Part shown: in pieces, positions 50,909 to 59,028 of the stretch
Numbering within the stretch: position 1 is the first letter of the stretch
Layout of the letters: the number at the start of each line of letters is the position of its first letter
DNA from: Hyphomicrobiaceae bacterium
GTDB lineage: Bacteria > Pseudomonadota > Alphaproteobacteria > Rhizobiales > Hyphomicrobiaceae
DNA: 64,000 bases
Reading direction: 5' to 3'
Assembly (NCBI GenBank): GCA_020638055.1
Contig: JACKJH010000003.1
Span: 434,001-498,000 of the forward strand
The notes under the pieces: generated by a model
Told to the model about the DNA's origin: nothing
Seen by the model: the letters and a program-made list of their open reading frames with translations, nothing else
Databases searched by the model: none
Position numbers and translations under genes: made by a program

Positions 50909-51631
50909 ATGGGCTTCCTCCCGAAGCTTGTAGTTTTCACCCGGGAACTTGTGTTCCTCTTGGTCTTGCGGAGTAATAACGCCAGCTTTTACTGTAGAAA
51001 CCCTCCGTTTCAGGTTGCGATTACCGGCATTTTTGTGCCGACACTAGCAGCTTGCAAACCTTTGTCTTTTCACGACTTGGCCTGCGCAAACCCTGCGCAA
51101 GCTCAACCTCCGAATTCATCGGAGAAGTGCAACATGTTGGCGCGAAATTGAAGTGCGCTAAGGTGCGCTTTTGGCCAACTTGTCGCAGAGCCTATGGCAC
51201 GCTGCAAAGCTCGTTATGTAAAATCGTTCGTATTGATGCAGTTATGCCTGCAATCTATCACAAACGCATCTTGCTAAAGTTGACCCGAATCTTAAGCCGT
51301 TGATGTGCTCAAAATGAATTAAAATAAAGTTCGGAAATATTCTCACCCCCTCAGTGATCCGTTCTCATTTGCGGGTTCGATCACATGATAGGAAGTTTTG
51401 ATTGTTTTCATCAATCATCTGTGTGGCAAGCTCCGGACAATAATCTGCGGGCTAGTTTGCCATTCTCGGGCGCATGCTACTGCTGTTGCAACGTGCAACA
51501 TGATGGTAGTTTGGGCACCCGATGATATCGCCAACGATACCGTTGGATATAGAGGTTTGCTGACAGTTGTTGCGCCCCAAAAGCAGGTCCACAGACGCTA
51601 CAAAACAAACGGGCGATGAGGAGGTCTAGGA
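50909..51631. promoter_or_regulatory. Divergent msmE-msmA control region with three dyads
   Basis: About 720 bases without a credible gene. Three short perfect inverted repeats lie on the msmA side: TGATTG-N7-CAATCA (51399-51417), TGTTGCA-ACG-TGCAACA (51484-51500) and CCAACG-ATAC-CGTTGG (51531-51546). The last two are 132 and 86 bases before the msmA start and are candidate operators. An AGGAGGT ribosome binding site precedes msmA. Short frames across the region show no family resemblance. No convincing sigma-54 promoter was found. Confidence 0.45.
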
Positions 51632-52894
51632 ATGCCAGCACGAAATCACAGCCAATGGCTTGCCAATCCGGAGCTCAAAGAGGGCGAATGGATCGACAGC
51701 CGGGTCTACTCCGACCAGGAAATCTTCAATGACGAGATGGAAAAAATCTTCAAGCGGGTCTGGGTGCCCGTTTGCCACGAGTCAGAGCTGCCCGAACCCT
51801 ACGATTTCCGTACCACGTCGATCGCTGGCGAGCCGATTATCGTTTCACGCGGTCCCGACAAGGAAATCCGCGCCTTCCTCAATGTTTGCCCGCATCGTGG
51901 AATGCTGCTCGAGCGGCGTCCGTCAGGAAGTTTCCTAGAGGGGCAACCTTCGGGCAATCCGAAACGTATCACCTGCATGTTCCACGCTTGGCAGTTCGAC
52001 ATGAAGGGCAACTGCGTTTACGTGGCGCGCGAAAAAGAAGGCTATCAAGACAGGCTTTGCAAGGAAAATGTCGGCTTGAGGCGCCTGCGCTGCGAAGTCA
52101 AGTTTGGTGGCTTCGTTTGGGTGACGCTTGATGACAGCCCCAAGGTTAGCCTGGAAGAGTGGGCAGGCGAGCCATTTGAATGCTTGCGCGAAAGCATTGA
52201 CGCGGAGCCTCTGGAGGTTTTCCACTACCACAAGGCCATCATCGATACGAACTACAAGCTGTGGCATGACACCAACAGCGAATTCTATCACGATTTCATG
52301 CACTACCATAACCGCGTGACGGGCTTTAACGATGCCTACTTCGCGCGCAAGAACTTTGCCTTCAAGCACGGCCATGTCGTGGTTGGCACGTTCGAAGTGA
52401 ACTATGAAAACTACGAGGGTTTCGAGAGCCGTGCTGAGCTGTCGTTCCCACACCTGCCGCCCAACCAGTGGTATATGGTTGATCTCTTCCCGGGAATGAA
52501 TTTCAACCTGCGCGGCTCTGCGTTGCGTTGCGATATCGTGACCCCACTTGGACCAGATAAGGTCATGATCGAATTCCGTGGTCTGGGTCTGAAGCGGGAT
52601 ACGCCTCAGGAGAGGGAGATCCGCATCAACCATCACAACTCGATCTGGGGACCGTTCGGGCGGAACCTGCATGAGGATCTGATCGGTGTGGCAGGACAAG
52701 GCACAACGATGCGTCCGCACACCGAACAACGTCGCATTTTGCACGGACGTCAGGAAAACCAGACCATCCACGATGAAGTCGGCATGCGTCACTATTACGA
52801 CGAATGGGGTCGCTGGATGAACCGTTTGCCCAACGATCCGGAAAAGTCCTGGCACGAGCGCAATCCGGCCGAGGCTGCGGCAGCCGCCGAATAA
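51632..52894 (+). CDS. msmA: Methanesulfonate monooxygenase hydroxylase, large subunit MsmA
   Basis: The alpha subunit of the Rieske/non-heme-iron monooxygenase that oxidises methanesulfonate to formaldehyde and sulfite with O2 and reducing power from NADH. The 420-residue product has the Rieske cluster ligands C86-x-H88 and C115-x2-H118, separated by 26 residues instead of the usual 15-17; this long spacing is the published hallmark of MsmA. The mononuclear iron region reads DTNSEFYHDFMHYHNR, with His ligands. It starts with MPARNHSQWL after AGGAGGTCTAGGA. The genes for the small subunit, ferredoxin and reductase follow. Confidence 0.93.
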   Translation: MPARNHSQWLANPELKEGEWIDSRVYSDQEIFNDEMEKIFKRVWVPVCHESELPEPYDFRTTSIAGEPIIVSRGPDKEIRAFLNVCPHRGMLLERRPSGSFLEGQPSGNPKRITCMFHAWQFDMKGNCVYVAREKEGYQDRLCKENVGLRRLRCEVKFGGFVWVTLDDSPKVSLEEWAGEPFECLRESIDAEPLEVFHYHKAIIDTNYKLWHDTNSEFYHDFMHYHNRVTGFNDAYFARKNFAFKHGHVVVGTFEVNYENYEGFESRAELSFPHLPPNQWYMVDLFPGMNFNLRGSALRCDIVTPLGPDKVMIEFRGLGLKRDTPQEREIRINHHNSIWGPFGRNLHEDLIGVAGQGTTMRPHTEQRRILHGRQENQTIHDEVGMRHYYDEWGRWMNRLPNDPEKSWHERNPAEAAAAAE

Positions 52895-53000
52895 GCGCTT
52901 TATCTAAGGGCTGTGAGGTGAAATGAGCGCAGTCCAAATGCGCTGATTGATTGAGAAATGACGATCGGGCCCAACGGCCCCCTGTCACACTTCAGTAGGA

Positions 53001-53032
53001 GCGGCCTTCCCGGCTTGAAAGCGGAAGGCCGC
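53001..53032 (+). promoter_or_regulatory. Strong hairpin between msmA and msmB
   Basis: A perfect ten-base stem GCGGCCTTCC / GGAAGGCCGC with a 12-base loop, in the 252-base gap between msmA and msmB. No T-run follows. It may set the relative amounts of the subunit messages. Nothing else is seen in the gap. Confidence 0.65.
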
Positions 53033-53146
53033 TACCCCACAGCACGACAAAGTAGCACGACAAATAAGCCAAGGCCTTGAACTTTGGCCAACCAATAAGC
53101 CCGGCGAAAAAACCGGAGCGTTTAAGTTTTTTCGGGAGAAGCGTCC

Positions 53147-53644
53147 ATGCAAAAGAACGGACACGATGCAGCATCTGTAGTTCGCGACACGATCTATCGC
53201 GCAACAATGGCGCTTGACGATCAAAAGTGGGATGACTGGCTCAACCTATGCGATGAGGAATTCCACTACCGGATCTCTGCGTTCAGCCCTGAGATCAACA
53301 AGGACATGATTTATCTGCAAGGCAAGCGCAAAGACATGGAAGGACTGGTCAAGCTTCTTCCAAAGCATAACACCGACCATTCGCCACTGCGCAGGCACAC
53401 CTCCGTTTATACCGTGGAAGTGGCCGATGACATGTCCAGCGCTGAGGCTGTCAGCTCGTTCGTGATCTACCAGAACATGCTGGATGGTGTGAATTCGCAT
53501 CTCGACTCTGGTGAAAGCCGGTTGTTCCTCGTTGGAAAGTACTACGACAAGTTCAAACTCGAGGACGGCAAGGCCAAATTCGTCAATCGCGAGGTGCGGC
53601 TCGACAACCGTCGCCTTGATAAGGGGTCGCACTGGCCACTTTAG
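53147..53644 (+). CDS. msmB: Methanesulfonate monooxygenase hydroxylase, small subunit MsmB
   Basis: A 165-residue beta subunit of ring-hydroxylating-dioxygenase type (SnoaL/NTF2-like fold), with VRDTIYRATMALDDQKWDDWLNLCDEEFHYRI at the start (in two blocks) and FVNREVRLDNRRLDKG at the end. It has no cofactor and stabilises the hydroxylase. Its size matches the ~20 kDa MsmB. The start follows TTTTTTCGGGAGAAGCGTCC. Confidence 0.9.
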   Translation: MQKNGHDAASVVRDTIYRATMALDDQKWDDWLNLCDEEFHYRISAFSPEINKDMIYLQGKRKDMEGLVKLLPKHNTDHSPLRRHTSVYTVEVADDMSSAEAVSSFVIYQNMLDGVNSHLDSGESRLFLVGKYYDKFKLEDGKAKFVNREVRLDNRRLDKGSHWPL

Positions 53645-53658
53645 TCCGCAGTAGGAAT

Positions 53659-53674
53659 GCGGGCGGGAGCCCGC
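53659..53674 (+). promoter_or_regulatory. Short GC hairpin after msmB
   Basis: GCGGGC-GGGA-GCCCGC, 15 bases after the msmB stop, in the 199-base msmB-msmC gap. There is no T-run. It resembles the larger hairpins at the other msm junctions. Confidence 0.45.
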
Positions 53675-53843
53675 TCCAGGCCCGATGTTCCTGCCAATTG
53701 CTTTAGGGCTCACGGCCATGTATCAGGGCCATGAATGGGGGAGCAAGGCGGGTATATTTACCAACGCGGGCTGAGTGAATGTTCTTTTGCCAGTGGTTGG
53801 GGCGCGCCGCAGCACCAGGTTGCGAGGAAGGAAAACGACGGAA

Positions 53844-54227
53844 ATGAGCTGGACCAAGGTATGCATGGCGAGCGATGTCAAACCCAATACGCTGAAGAAG
53901 TTTTGGGTCGGCGGTGGTGTCATCCCTGTCCTTATTGCAAACTACGGAAGCGGTTTTGCTGCGATGCCACCTGTGTGTCCGCACATGGAGGAGCCTCTTG
54001 AGGAATCCGGCGTCCTCGCCAATTGCGTGCTGACATGCACGAAACACTTGTGGGCTTGGAATCTTAGTACGCTCGAACAGCAGGGTACGGAAACTGAAAA
54101 AGATCTCAAAACCTACCAGTGCAAGGAAGAGAATGGCGAAATCTTCGCGTTCATCGAAGAGGAAATCGTCTATGAGTTCGACGACGAAGACGATATGGAC
54201 GACGATTCCTTTTTTGCACAAAATTGA
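53844..54227 (+). CDS. msmC: Methanesulfonate monooxygenase Rieske ferredoxin MsmC
   Basis: A 127-residue Rieske [2Fe-2S] ferredoxin that passes electrons from MsmD to MsmAB. The ligands are in CPH and CTKH, separated by 17 residues, and the flanking EEPLEESGVL and HLWAWNL are typical. The C-terminus is very acidic (FDDEDDMDDDSFF), unusual for a ferredoxin tail. The ATG at 53844 gives MSWTKVCMASD; an upstream in-frame start at 53775 adds basic residues unlike the family. Confidence 0.9.
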   Translation: MSWTKVCMASDVKPNTLKKFWVGGGVIPVLIANYGSGFAAMPPVCPHMEEPLEESGVLANCVLTCTKHLWAWNLSTLEQQGTETEKDLKTYQCKEENGEIFAFIEEEIVYEFDDEDDMDDDSFFAQN

Positions 54228-54407
54228 TCGCGGGATTAATTGCGGGATTACAAGCGTGGGCCCGATACGCGTGCCCGACTTTTAATGCCATGAGTGCGCC
54301 CCTGCACTGCAGGTTGAGGGTGAATGTCTGGCAAGCCAATGCCAGGGTAAGAGCAACAAACGCGAAGCTATAGAATAGAGGGATGGGCGCCGGAAGATGG
54401 ACCTGCC

Positions 54408-55451
54408 ATGAAAGTGACCGTCCAAAGCAAGTCGGGTATCCAGGAATTTTCTGCCGAGACGAGTGATAACCTGCTTTATGCCGGTTTGAAGGAGGGGTTG
54501 TCGCTCCCCTACGAGTGTGCAACGGGCACATGCGGCACGTGTCGTGCGCGCGTCATGGAGGGCGATGTCTCTCTTGCCTGGAACGAGGCGCCCGGCCTGG
54601 CCTACGTCAAGCGCTCCAAAAACGAGGTGCTTCTCTGTCAAGCGCACACCGCTGGCGATTGCACATTGCGCGTGCCAGCCAAAGTCGAGCGCATGGCGGA
54701 TGGCGCCCCGCGGCCCGAAAACTTTTCCGGTCGTATTGAGAATGTCAGGCGGCTCACCCACGACGTGATGGATTTTGAAGTGGCCCTGGATCGCCCTATG
54801 TCGTTTCATGCTGGCCAGTTCGCTGCGGTGACGTGCCAAGAGGTTACCGGCGCGCGGGCCTACTCTATGGTGAACCACGAAGACGCGCCAGATCGCCTTA
54901 AATTCGTCGTCAAACGCAAGCCCGGAGGAGGCTTTTCCGACTGGCTGTTTGACAGGCAGGTCGATGGCAAGCCGCTTAAACTTTTCGGCCCTCTCGGCCG
55001 CGCCACGTTTCGGCCGGAGGAAAACAAGGATTTTGTCTGCATCGCTGGCGGTTCTGGCATCGCAGGAATGGTTTCCATTGCCACGCACGCCGCCCGCATC
55101 GGATACTTCGATCAGCATAAGGGGCACGTCTTTTTTGGTGTTCGCACCATGGAGGATTGCTTCTATGCGGCTGAGTTTGCCGAAATTGCGCGCCGCGCTT
55201 CTGGTAACTTGGAAGTCACGATCGCGCTGTCCAATGAAGATCCTCCTCAGGACATTCATCCCGAATATCCTGAGATCCGTCTGGCCGGTGGATTTGTGCA
55301 CGAGGTATGTTCGCGCGCAATGGCAGGCCGCTTTGGAGAAATCGTCGGTTTCGTTGCTGGGCCGCCGCCAATGGTTGATGGCGCATTGAGAATGTTGATC
55401 ATGGAAGCCAGATTGCCGGCTGATTGCATTCGCTATGACAAGTTTGGGTGA
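54408..55451 (+). CDS. msmD: Methanesulfonate monooxygenase reductase MsmD
   Basis: A 347-residue NADH:ferredoxin oxidoreductase. The N-terminal plant-type [2Fe-2S] domain has Cys 37, 42, 45 and 77 (CATGTCGTC, then LLCQ). The FAD domain includes RAYSMVNHED, the equivalent of the RxYS motif, and the NAD domain has CIAGGSGIAGMVSI and the C-terminal GPPPMVDGALRM. It completes the monooxygenase electron-transfer chain NADH - MsmD - MsmC - MsmAB. Confidence 0.93.
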   Translation: MKVTVQSKSGIQEFSAETSDNLLYAGLKEGLSLPYECATGTCGTCRARVMEGDVSLAWNEAPGLAYVKRSKNEVLLCQAHTAGDCTLRVPAKVERMADGAPRPENFSGRIENVRRLTHDVMDFEVALDRPMSFHAGQFAAVTCQEVTGARAYSMVNHEDAPDRLKFVVKRKPGGGFSDWLFDRQVDGKPLKLFGPLGRATFRPEENKDFVCIAGGSGIAGMVSIATHAARIGYFDQHKGHVFFGVRTMEDCFYAAEFAEIARRASGNLEVTIALSNEDPPQDIHPEYPEIRLAGGFVHEVCSRAMAGRFGEIVGFVAGPPPMVDGALRMLIMEARLPADCIRYDKFG

Positions 55452-55551
55452 TGCGCTTTGTTTTAAGTCCGCAGTCGACGCGTTTCACAAGGTTACATAA
55501 GATGACAAGAGCTGACGGGGCAGGCGACCCGCGCCAGTGCAGGAGTAAGCA

Positions 55552-55998
55552 ATGATCGATGCAGCCGAAGCGCAAAAAGTTTTGGAGAAAGCAGAATTGT
55601 TCTCTGGTTTGAGTAACGATTCGATCGCTGCCATTGCCAAGCTCGCCAAAACCAAAAATTACGAGGAAGGCGATGACGTCTACAAGCTCGGCGATGCTGC
55701 CGATGCTGTGTTCGTTGTCGTATCGGGTCGCGTGAGGTTTTCGCTGGGCGTTGGCAATCGCGCGTCAACAGCTCAGTCAATCATGGAGGCCGGTGAAACC
55801 TTCGGTTGGGCTGCGTTGACTGGCGAAGCGCCACGCCGCGTGGCTACGGCGTCCTGTCTCGAAGATACGACTATGCTGGAAATATCAGGCAGTGACCTGA
55901 CGGGATACTTTGAAACTGACACAGCAAGTGGCTACGCGGTCATGCGCAAGCTTGCCGACCGGATTTCGCGCGACCTGCTGTCAGCATTAACCACCTAA
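55552..55998 (+). CDS. Crp-like ligand-binding domain protein without DNA-binding domain (copy 2)
   Basis: A 148-residue cyclic-nucleotide-binding-like beta barrel with no winged helix. Features are ELFSGLSNDSI, YEEGDDVYKLGDAADAVFVV, and ETFGWAALTGEAPRRVATASC. As in the related protein at 31264, the Glu usual after FG is Trp and the Arg pair is kept. It is 100 bases after msmD in the same direction, so it may belong to the msm transcript. Ligand and partner unknown; regulation or sensing is inferred from the fold. Confidence 0.8.
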   Translation: MIDAAEAQKVLEKAELFSGLSNDSIAAIAKLAKTKNYEEGDDVYKLGDAADAVFVVVSGRVRFSLGVGNRASTAQSIMEAGETFGWAALTGEAPRRVATASCLEDTTMLEISGSDLTGYFETDTASGYAVMRKLADRISRDLLSALTT

Positions 55999-56001
55999 AG
56001 C

Positions 56002-56037
56002 GGTTCCGATATATCGCACGGCGCCGTGGATGGAACC
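56002..56037. terminator. Possible bidirectional terminator between the cNMP-like gene and GNAT gene
   Basis: GGTTCC (56002-56007) pairs with GGAACC (56032-56037) around an inner palindrome CACGGCGCCGTG. The next bases, ATTTTG, are weakly T-rich. The two genes converge on this 50-base interval. Confidence 0.4.
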
Positions 56038-56048
56038 ATTTTGACAGT

Positions 56049-56357
56049 CTATTTCGGCGGCACGCCCTTCATCACGTCCGCCCATTCGGGATGTTTGCGA
56101 TACTGCGCCTTCACGTAGGGACAGATCGGAATGATCTTGAACCCCTCGCGGCGCGCATCGGCGATCATGTATTCGACCAACGCGAACGCCGCGCCCGTGC
56201 CGCGCATGTTTTCGGGCGCGCCTGTGTGGTCGGCACTGATCAGTTTTGGGTTGCGGCGCGTGAACGTGATTTCGGCCTCACCGTCGATGCCGGCAATGCG
56301 CCCGACATAGCGGCCCTTTCCGTCCGCTTCCTCACGTTCGATCGAAATTTCAGACAT
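56049..56357 (-). CDS. GNAT family N-acetyltransferase, small YjdJ type
   Basis: A 102-residue minimal GNAT protein. The acetyl-CoA loop is represented by MRGTGAAFALVEYMI and the C-terminal ICPYVKAQYRKHPEW is typical of the small YjdJ-type group. Substrate unknown. It is the last gene of a minus-strand group with pirin, wrbA and an isochorismatase-like gene. Confidence 0.82.
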   Translation of the reverse strand: MSEISIEREEADGKGRYVGRIAGIDGEAEITFTRRNPKLISADHTGAPENMRGTGAAFALVEYMIADARREGFKIIPICPYVKAQYRKHPEWADVMKGVPPK

Positions 56358-56426
56358 TGTCGGATAACTCCGCTTAACTGTGTGGCAAGATTCCTTGACG
56401 GCGTTACGATCAAGCCGGCCGGCGCT

Positions 56427-57362
56427 CTAACCAGGCAGCGGAATAAATTCGTCGCGGTCGTCAGGCGGCAGGTCGAACAGTCCTTCGCCCCAATTGCCAC
56501 GCCGCCATTGTTCCTTGGCCTCGTCGAGCTTCTCCCTGCTCGATGAAACGAAGTTCCAGAAAATGTAACGCGGCCCTTCAAGCGTTGCCCCACCGAGGAT
56601 CATCAAGCGCGCTCCTTGCTCACCCGCAGCGACCGTGATTTTGTCTCCGGGGCGGAACACCATCATGCGGCCTGCCACAAAGTCCTGGCCCGCTATGCTG
56701 ACGGACCCCTCGACAATATAAAGGCCGCGATCCTCATGATCGTCAGGCAAGGGCAGGCGTGAACCAGCCTGCATCGTAACGTCGGCATAAAAGGTGTCGG
56801 AGAACATCTTCGCAGGTGCAGTCTTCCCGTAGGCGCTGCCCAGGATGAGCTTCAGCTTGACGCCGCCGTCCTCGAACTCGGGCAGCGTGTCGGTGCCGTG
56901 ATGAGCAAAACTCGGCGCGACATCCTCGTCTTTTTCGGGCAGCGCCATCCAGGTCTGGATGCCGAAAAGGGAATGCGGTGCCTTGCGTGTCTCTTCGCTG
57001 GTGCGTTCCGAGTGCGTGACGCCGCGGCCAGCCACCATCCAGTTGACAGCGCCTGGCAGGATGACCTGGTTGGAGCCCAGGCTGTCACGATGCTGGAATT
57101 CGCCACGGTAGAGATAGGTGACGGTTCCAAGGCCGATGTGCGGGTGCGGGCGCACGTCTACGCCCTGGCCGGTGATGAACTCGGCCGGCCCCGCCTGGTC
57201 AAAGAAGATGAACGGACCGACCATCTGGCGCTTGGGAGCCGGCAGAGCACGGCGCACCTCGAAACTGCCGAGGTCACGCGCACGCGGTATGATCAGCGTC
57301 TCAATCGAGTCGATGCCGATGTCGTCGGGACAACCTGGATCCAGTGAAGGGTTCCAGCTCAT
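56427..57362 (-). CDS. Pirin family protein (copy 1)
   Basis: A 311-residue bicupin of the pirin family. The metal site motif RPHPHIGLGTVTYLYRGEFQH has the conserved His pair, and QVILPGAVNWMVAGRGVTHSE follows. Pirins bind iron; some have quercetinase activity. A second, distinct pirin gene is at 59029. It is 38 bases after wrbA, in the same direction. Confidence 0.9.
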   Translation of the reverse strand: MSWNPSLDPGCPDDIGIDSIETLIIPRARDLGSFEVRRALPAPKRQMVGPFIFFDQAGPAEFITGQGVDVRPHPHIGLGTVTYLYRGEFQHRDSLGSNQVILPGAVNWMVAGRGVTHSERTSEETRKAPHSLFGIQTWMALPEKDEDVAPSFAHHGTDTLPEFEDGGVKLKLILGSAYGKTAPAKMFSDTFYADVTMQAGSRLPLPDDHEDRGLYIVEGSVSIAGQDFVAGRMMVFRPGDKITVAAGEQGARLMILGGATLEGPRYIFWNFVSSSREKLDEAKEQWRRGNWGEGLFDLPPDDRDEFIPLPG

Positions 57363-57400
57363 GTCATTGCTCCTTTTGTAGCGGCTCCATGCACCCGCTG

Positions 57401-58003
57401 TTAGTTGCTCGCAAGCTTGCTCGCGATTTGCGCCACGTGATGGCCCTGATAGCGCGCACCTGCAAGATCATTCTCGGAAGGCTGGCGCGATCCATCGCCA
57501 TCGGCAATCGTACTGGCACCGTAGGGCGATCCACCGACGATTTCTTTTACACCCATTTGTCCTTGATACGAGTAGGGCAGGCCGACGATCACCATGCCGT
57601 GATGCAAAAGAACCGTGTGCGTCGACAGGATGGTGCTCTCTTGGCCGCCGTGCTGCGTCGCTGTCGAGGTAAAGACGCTGCCGACTTTTCCAATCAGCTT
57701 GCCCTCAAACCACAGCCCGCCGGTTTGGTCGAGGAAGTTTTTCATCTGCGCGGGCATGTTGCCAAAGCGTGTCGGGATACCCAAGACAATGGCGTCGTAT
57801 TCAGGTAGTTCCGATACGGTCGCGACCGGTGCGGCTTGGTCGAGCTTGAAACCGGATTTTTTTGCGACCTCCTCTGGCACCAGCTCCGGAACGCGCTTGA
57901 TGACGGCTTCAGAGCCGGCTTCGCGAACGCCTTCGGCCACTGCCTGCGCCATCGTCTCGATGTGGCCGTAACTGGAATAGTAGAGAACCAATACCTTGCT
58001 CAT
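57401..58003 (-). CDS. wrbA: NAD(P)H:quinone oxidoreductase WrbA
   Basis: A 200-residue flavodoxin-like FMN protein that reduces quinones by two electrons and protects against redox stress. LYYSSYGHIETMAQAVAEG is the FMN phosphate loop and GIPTRFGNMPAQMKNFLDQ is the WrbA signature. Start at 58003 has AGGAGAG seven bases upstream. Confidence 0.95.
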   Translation of the reverse strand: MSKVLVLYYSSYGHIETMAQAVAEGVREAGSEAVIKRVPELVPEEVAKKSGFKLDQAAPVATVSELPEYDAIVLGIPTRFGNMPAQMKNFLDQTGGLWFEGKLIGKVGSVFTSTATQHGGQESTILSTHTVLLHHGMVIVGLPYSYQGQMGVKEIVGGSPYGASTIADGDGSRQPSENDLAGARYQGHHVAQIASKLASN

Positions 58004-58077
58004 GATCATCTCTCCTGTTTCGTTCGTGCATGTCATTGACAGCACGGCAAGTTGAAAACCCTGCCTTGATTTGTCGC

Positions 58078-58165
58078 TAGAGCATTTTCCGACGAAGTGG
58101 ACGCCGGTTCGTCGAAGAAAATGCGATCAAACAAAAAGCTGGAGCATTTTCCGACGAATTGGATG
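58078..58165 (+). repeat. Family A repeat plus a second truncated copy
   Basis: Bases 58078-58140 hold hairpin 1 (TAGAGCATTTTCCGACGAAG / TTCGTCGAAGAAAATGC). A second start, GGAGCATTTTCCGACGAA, follows at 58141 and stops at about 58165, just before the stop codon of the isochorismatase-like gene on the other strand. Confidence 0.8.
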
Positions 58166-58168
58166 TTG

Positions 58169-58801
58169 TCAGCCCTTGAATGCCTTCTCGGGGTTGAATC
58201 CGTCCCAATTCTCAAACACGTCCATGAAGCCGGGTACGGTCGCCTCTCGCGCCCAGTCACGCTGCAATTCACAATAGAGCTGCGTTTTGCTGATCAACTG
58301 TCCGCCTGCCTGTTCGATCCGCCGCAACGCTGCTTCATGAGCGCCAACGGACGTGCCACCGACAGCATCCGCGACGACATACACTTCGAAACCTTCTCTC
58401 ATCGCATCAAGTGCCGGGAAGGCGAGACAGGCCTCGGTCCACAGCGCCGTCATGATCAGTTTTTTGCGCCCGGTCTCCTCAACCGCCTTCTTGAACTCGA
58501 CATCTTCCCAACTGTTGATGGTCGTTCTGTCATACGTCGGGTAGTCGCCAAGTACGTCTTGCAGCTCCTGGATCGGTGGCTTGTTGCGTCCCGTTTTCAC
58601 ATTCACGGTCGAGTGCACGATCGGCAGCTTGTAGTTCACCGCTGCCATCGCCGTATGAGTGATGTTGAAGACCAGTTCTTCCTGGTCCATCGAGCGGATA
58701 GAACTTACCTGGATGGGTTGGTAGTCAATGACAATGAAGGCTGAGTTCTCCGGCGTCAGCAGGTGATCTGATTTCGGGTCGCGGATTGGTTCACTCGTCA
58801 T
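58169..58801 (-). CDS. Isochorismatase-like cysteine hydrolase
   Basis: A 210-residue hydrolase of the isochorismatase/YcaC-type family. The catalytic Asp is in FIVIDYQPIQV and the Cys in MTALWTEACLAFPAL. It probably hydrolyses an amide or ester; the substrate is unknown. The start at 58801 (MTSEPIRDPKSD) follows AAAGGAGC; the longer frame upstream runs through a family A repeat. It lies between wrbA and a pirin gene, each gap carrying a repeat. Confidence 0.88.
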   Translation of the reverse strand: MTSEPIRDPKSDHLLTPENSAFIVIDYQPIQVSSIRSMDQEELVFNITHTAMAAVNYKLPIVHSTVNVKTGRNKPPIQELQDVLGDYPTYDRTTINSWEDVEFKKAVEETGRKKLIMTALWTEACLAFPALDAMREGFEVYVVADAVGGTSVGAHEAALRRIEQAGGQLISKTQLYCELQRDWAREATVPGFMDVFENWDGFNPEKAFKG

Positions 58802-58854
58802 GGCGGCTCCTTTCAGGTTAGCGATTGAAAAATGAGGATGGGCAGGCTTGATAG

Positions 58855-58955
58855 CTAGAGCATTTTCCGACGAAGTGGACGCCGGCTCGTCGAAGAAAAT
58901 GCGACTAAACAAGAAAACAGAGCGCTGATCCGATTCTAACGGATCGGAAGGCATT
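58855..58955 (+). repeat. Dispersed repeat family A, full-length copy
   Basis: Both hairpins are present (CTAGAGCATTTTCCGACGAA / CTCGTCGAAGAAAATGC; GATCCGATTC / CGGATCGG), though the terminal GCGCTCT is replaced by GGCATTC. It lies in the 227-base gap between the second pirin and the isochorismatase-like gene. Confidence 0.8.
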
Positions 58956-59028
58956 CTTGTGTGGTGGTTTGGCCAAATAGCTGCCGACGTGACACCTTGT
59001 TGCCCAGGGTGCCGCGCCGGCTCAGGGA

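Noticed and set aside
51130..51150. Sigma-54 promoter (TGGCGCG...TTGAA) upstream of msmA
   Set aside because: The spacing is one base short and the -12 element lacks the GC; it is also nearly 500 bases from msmA.
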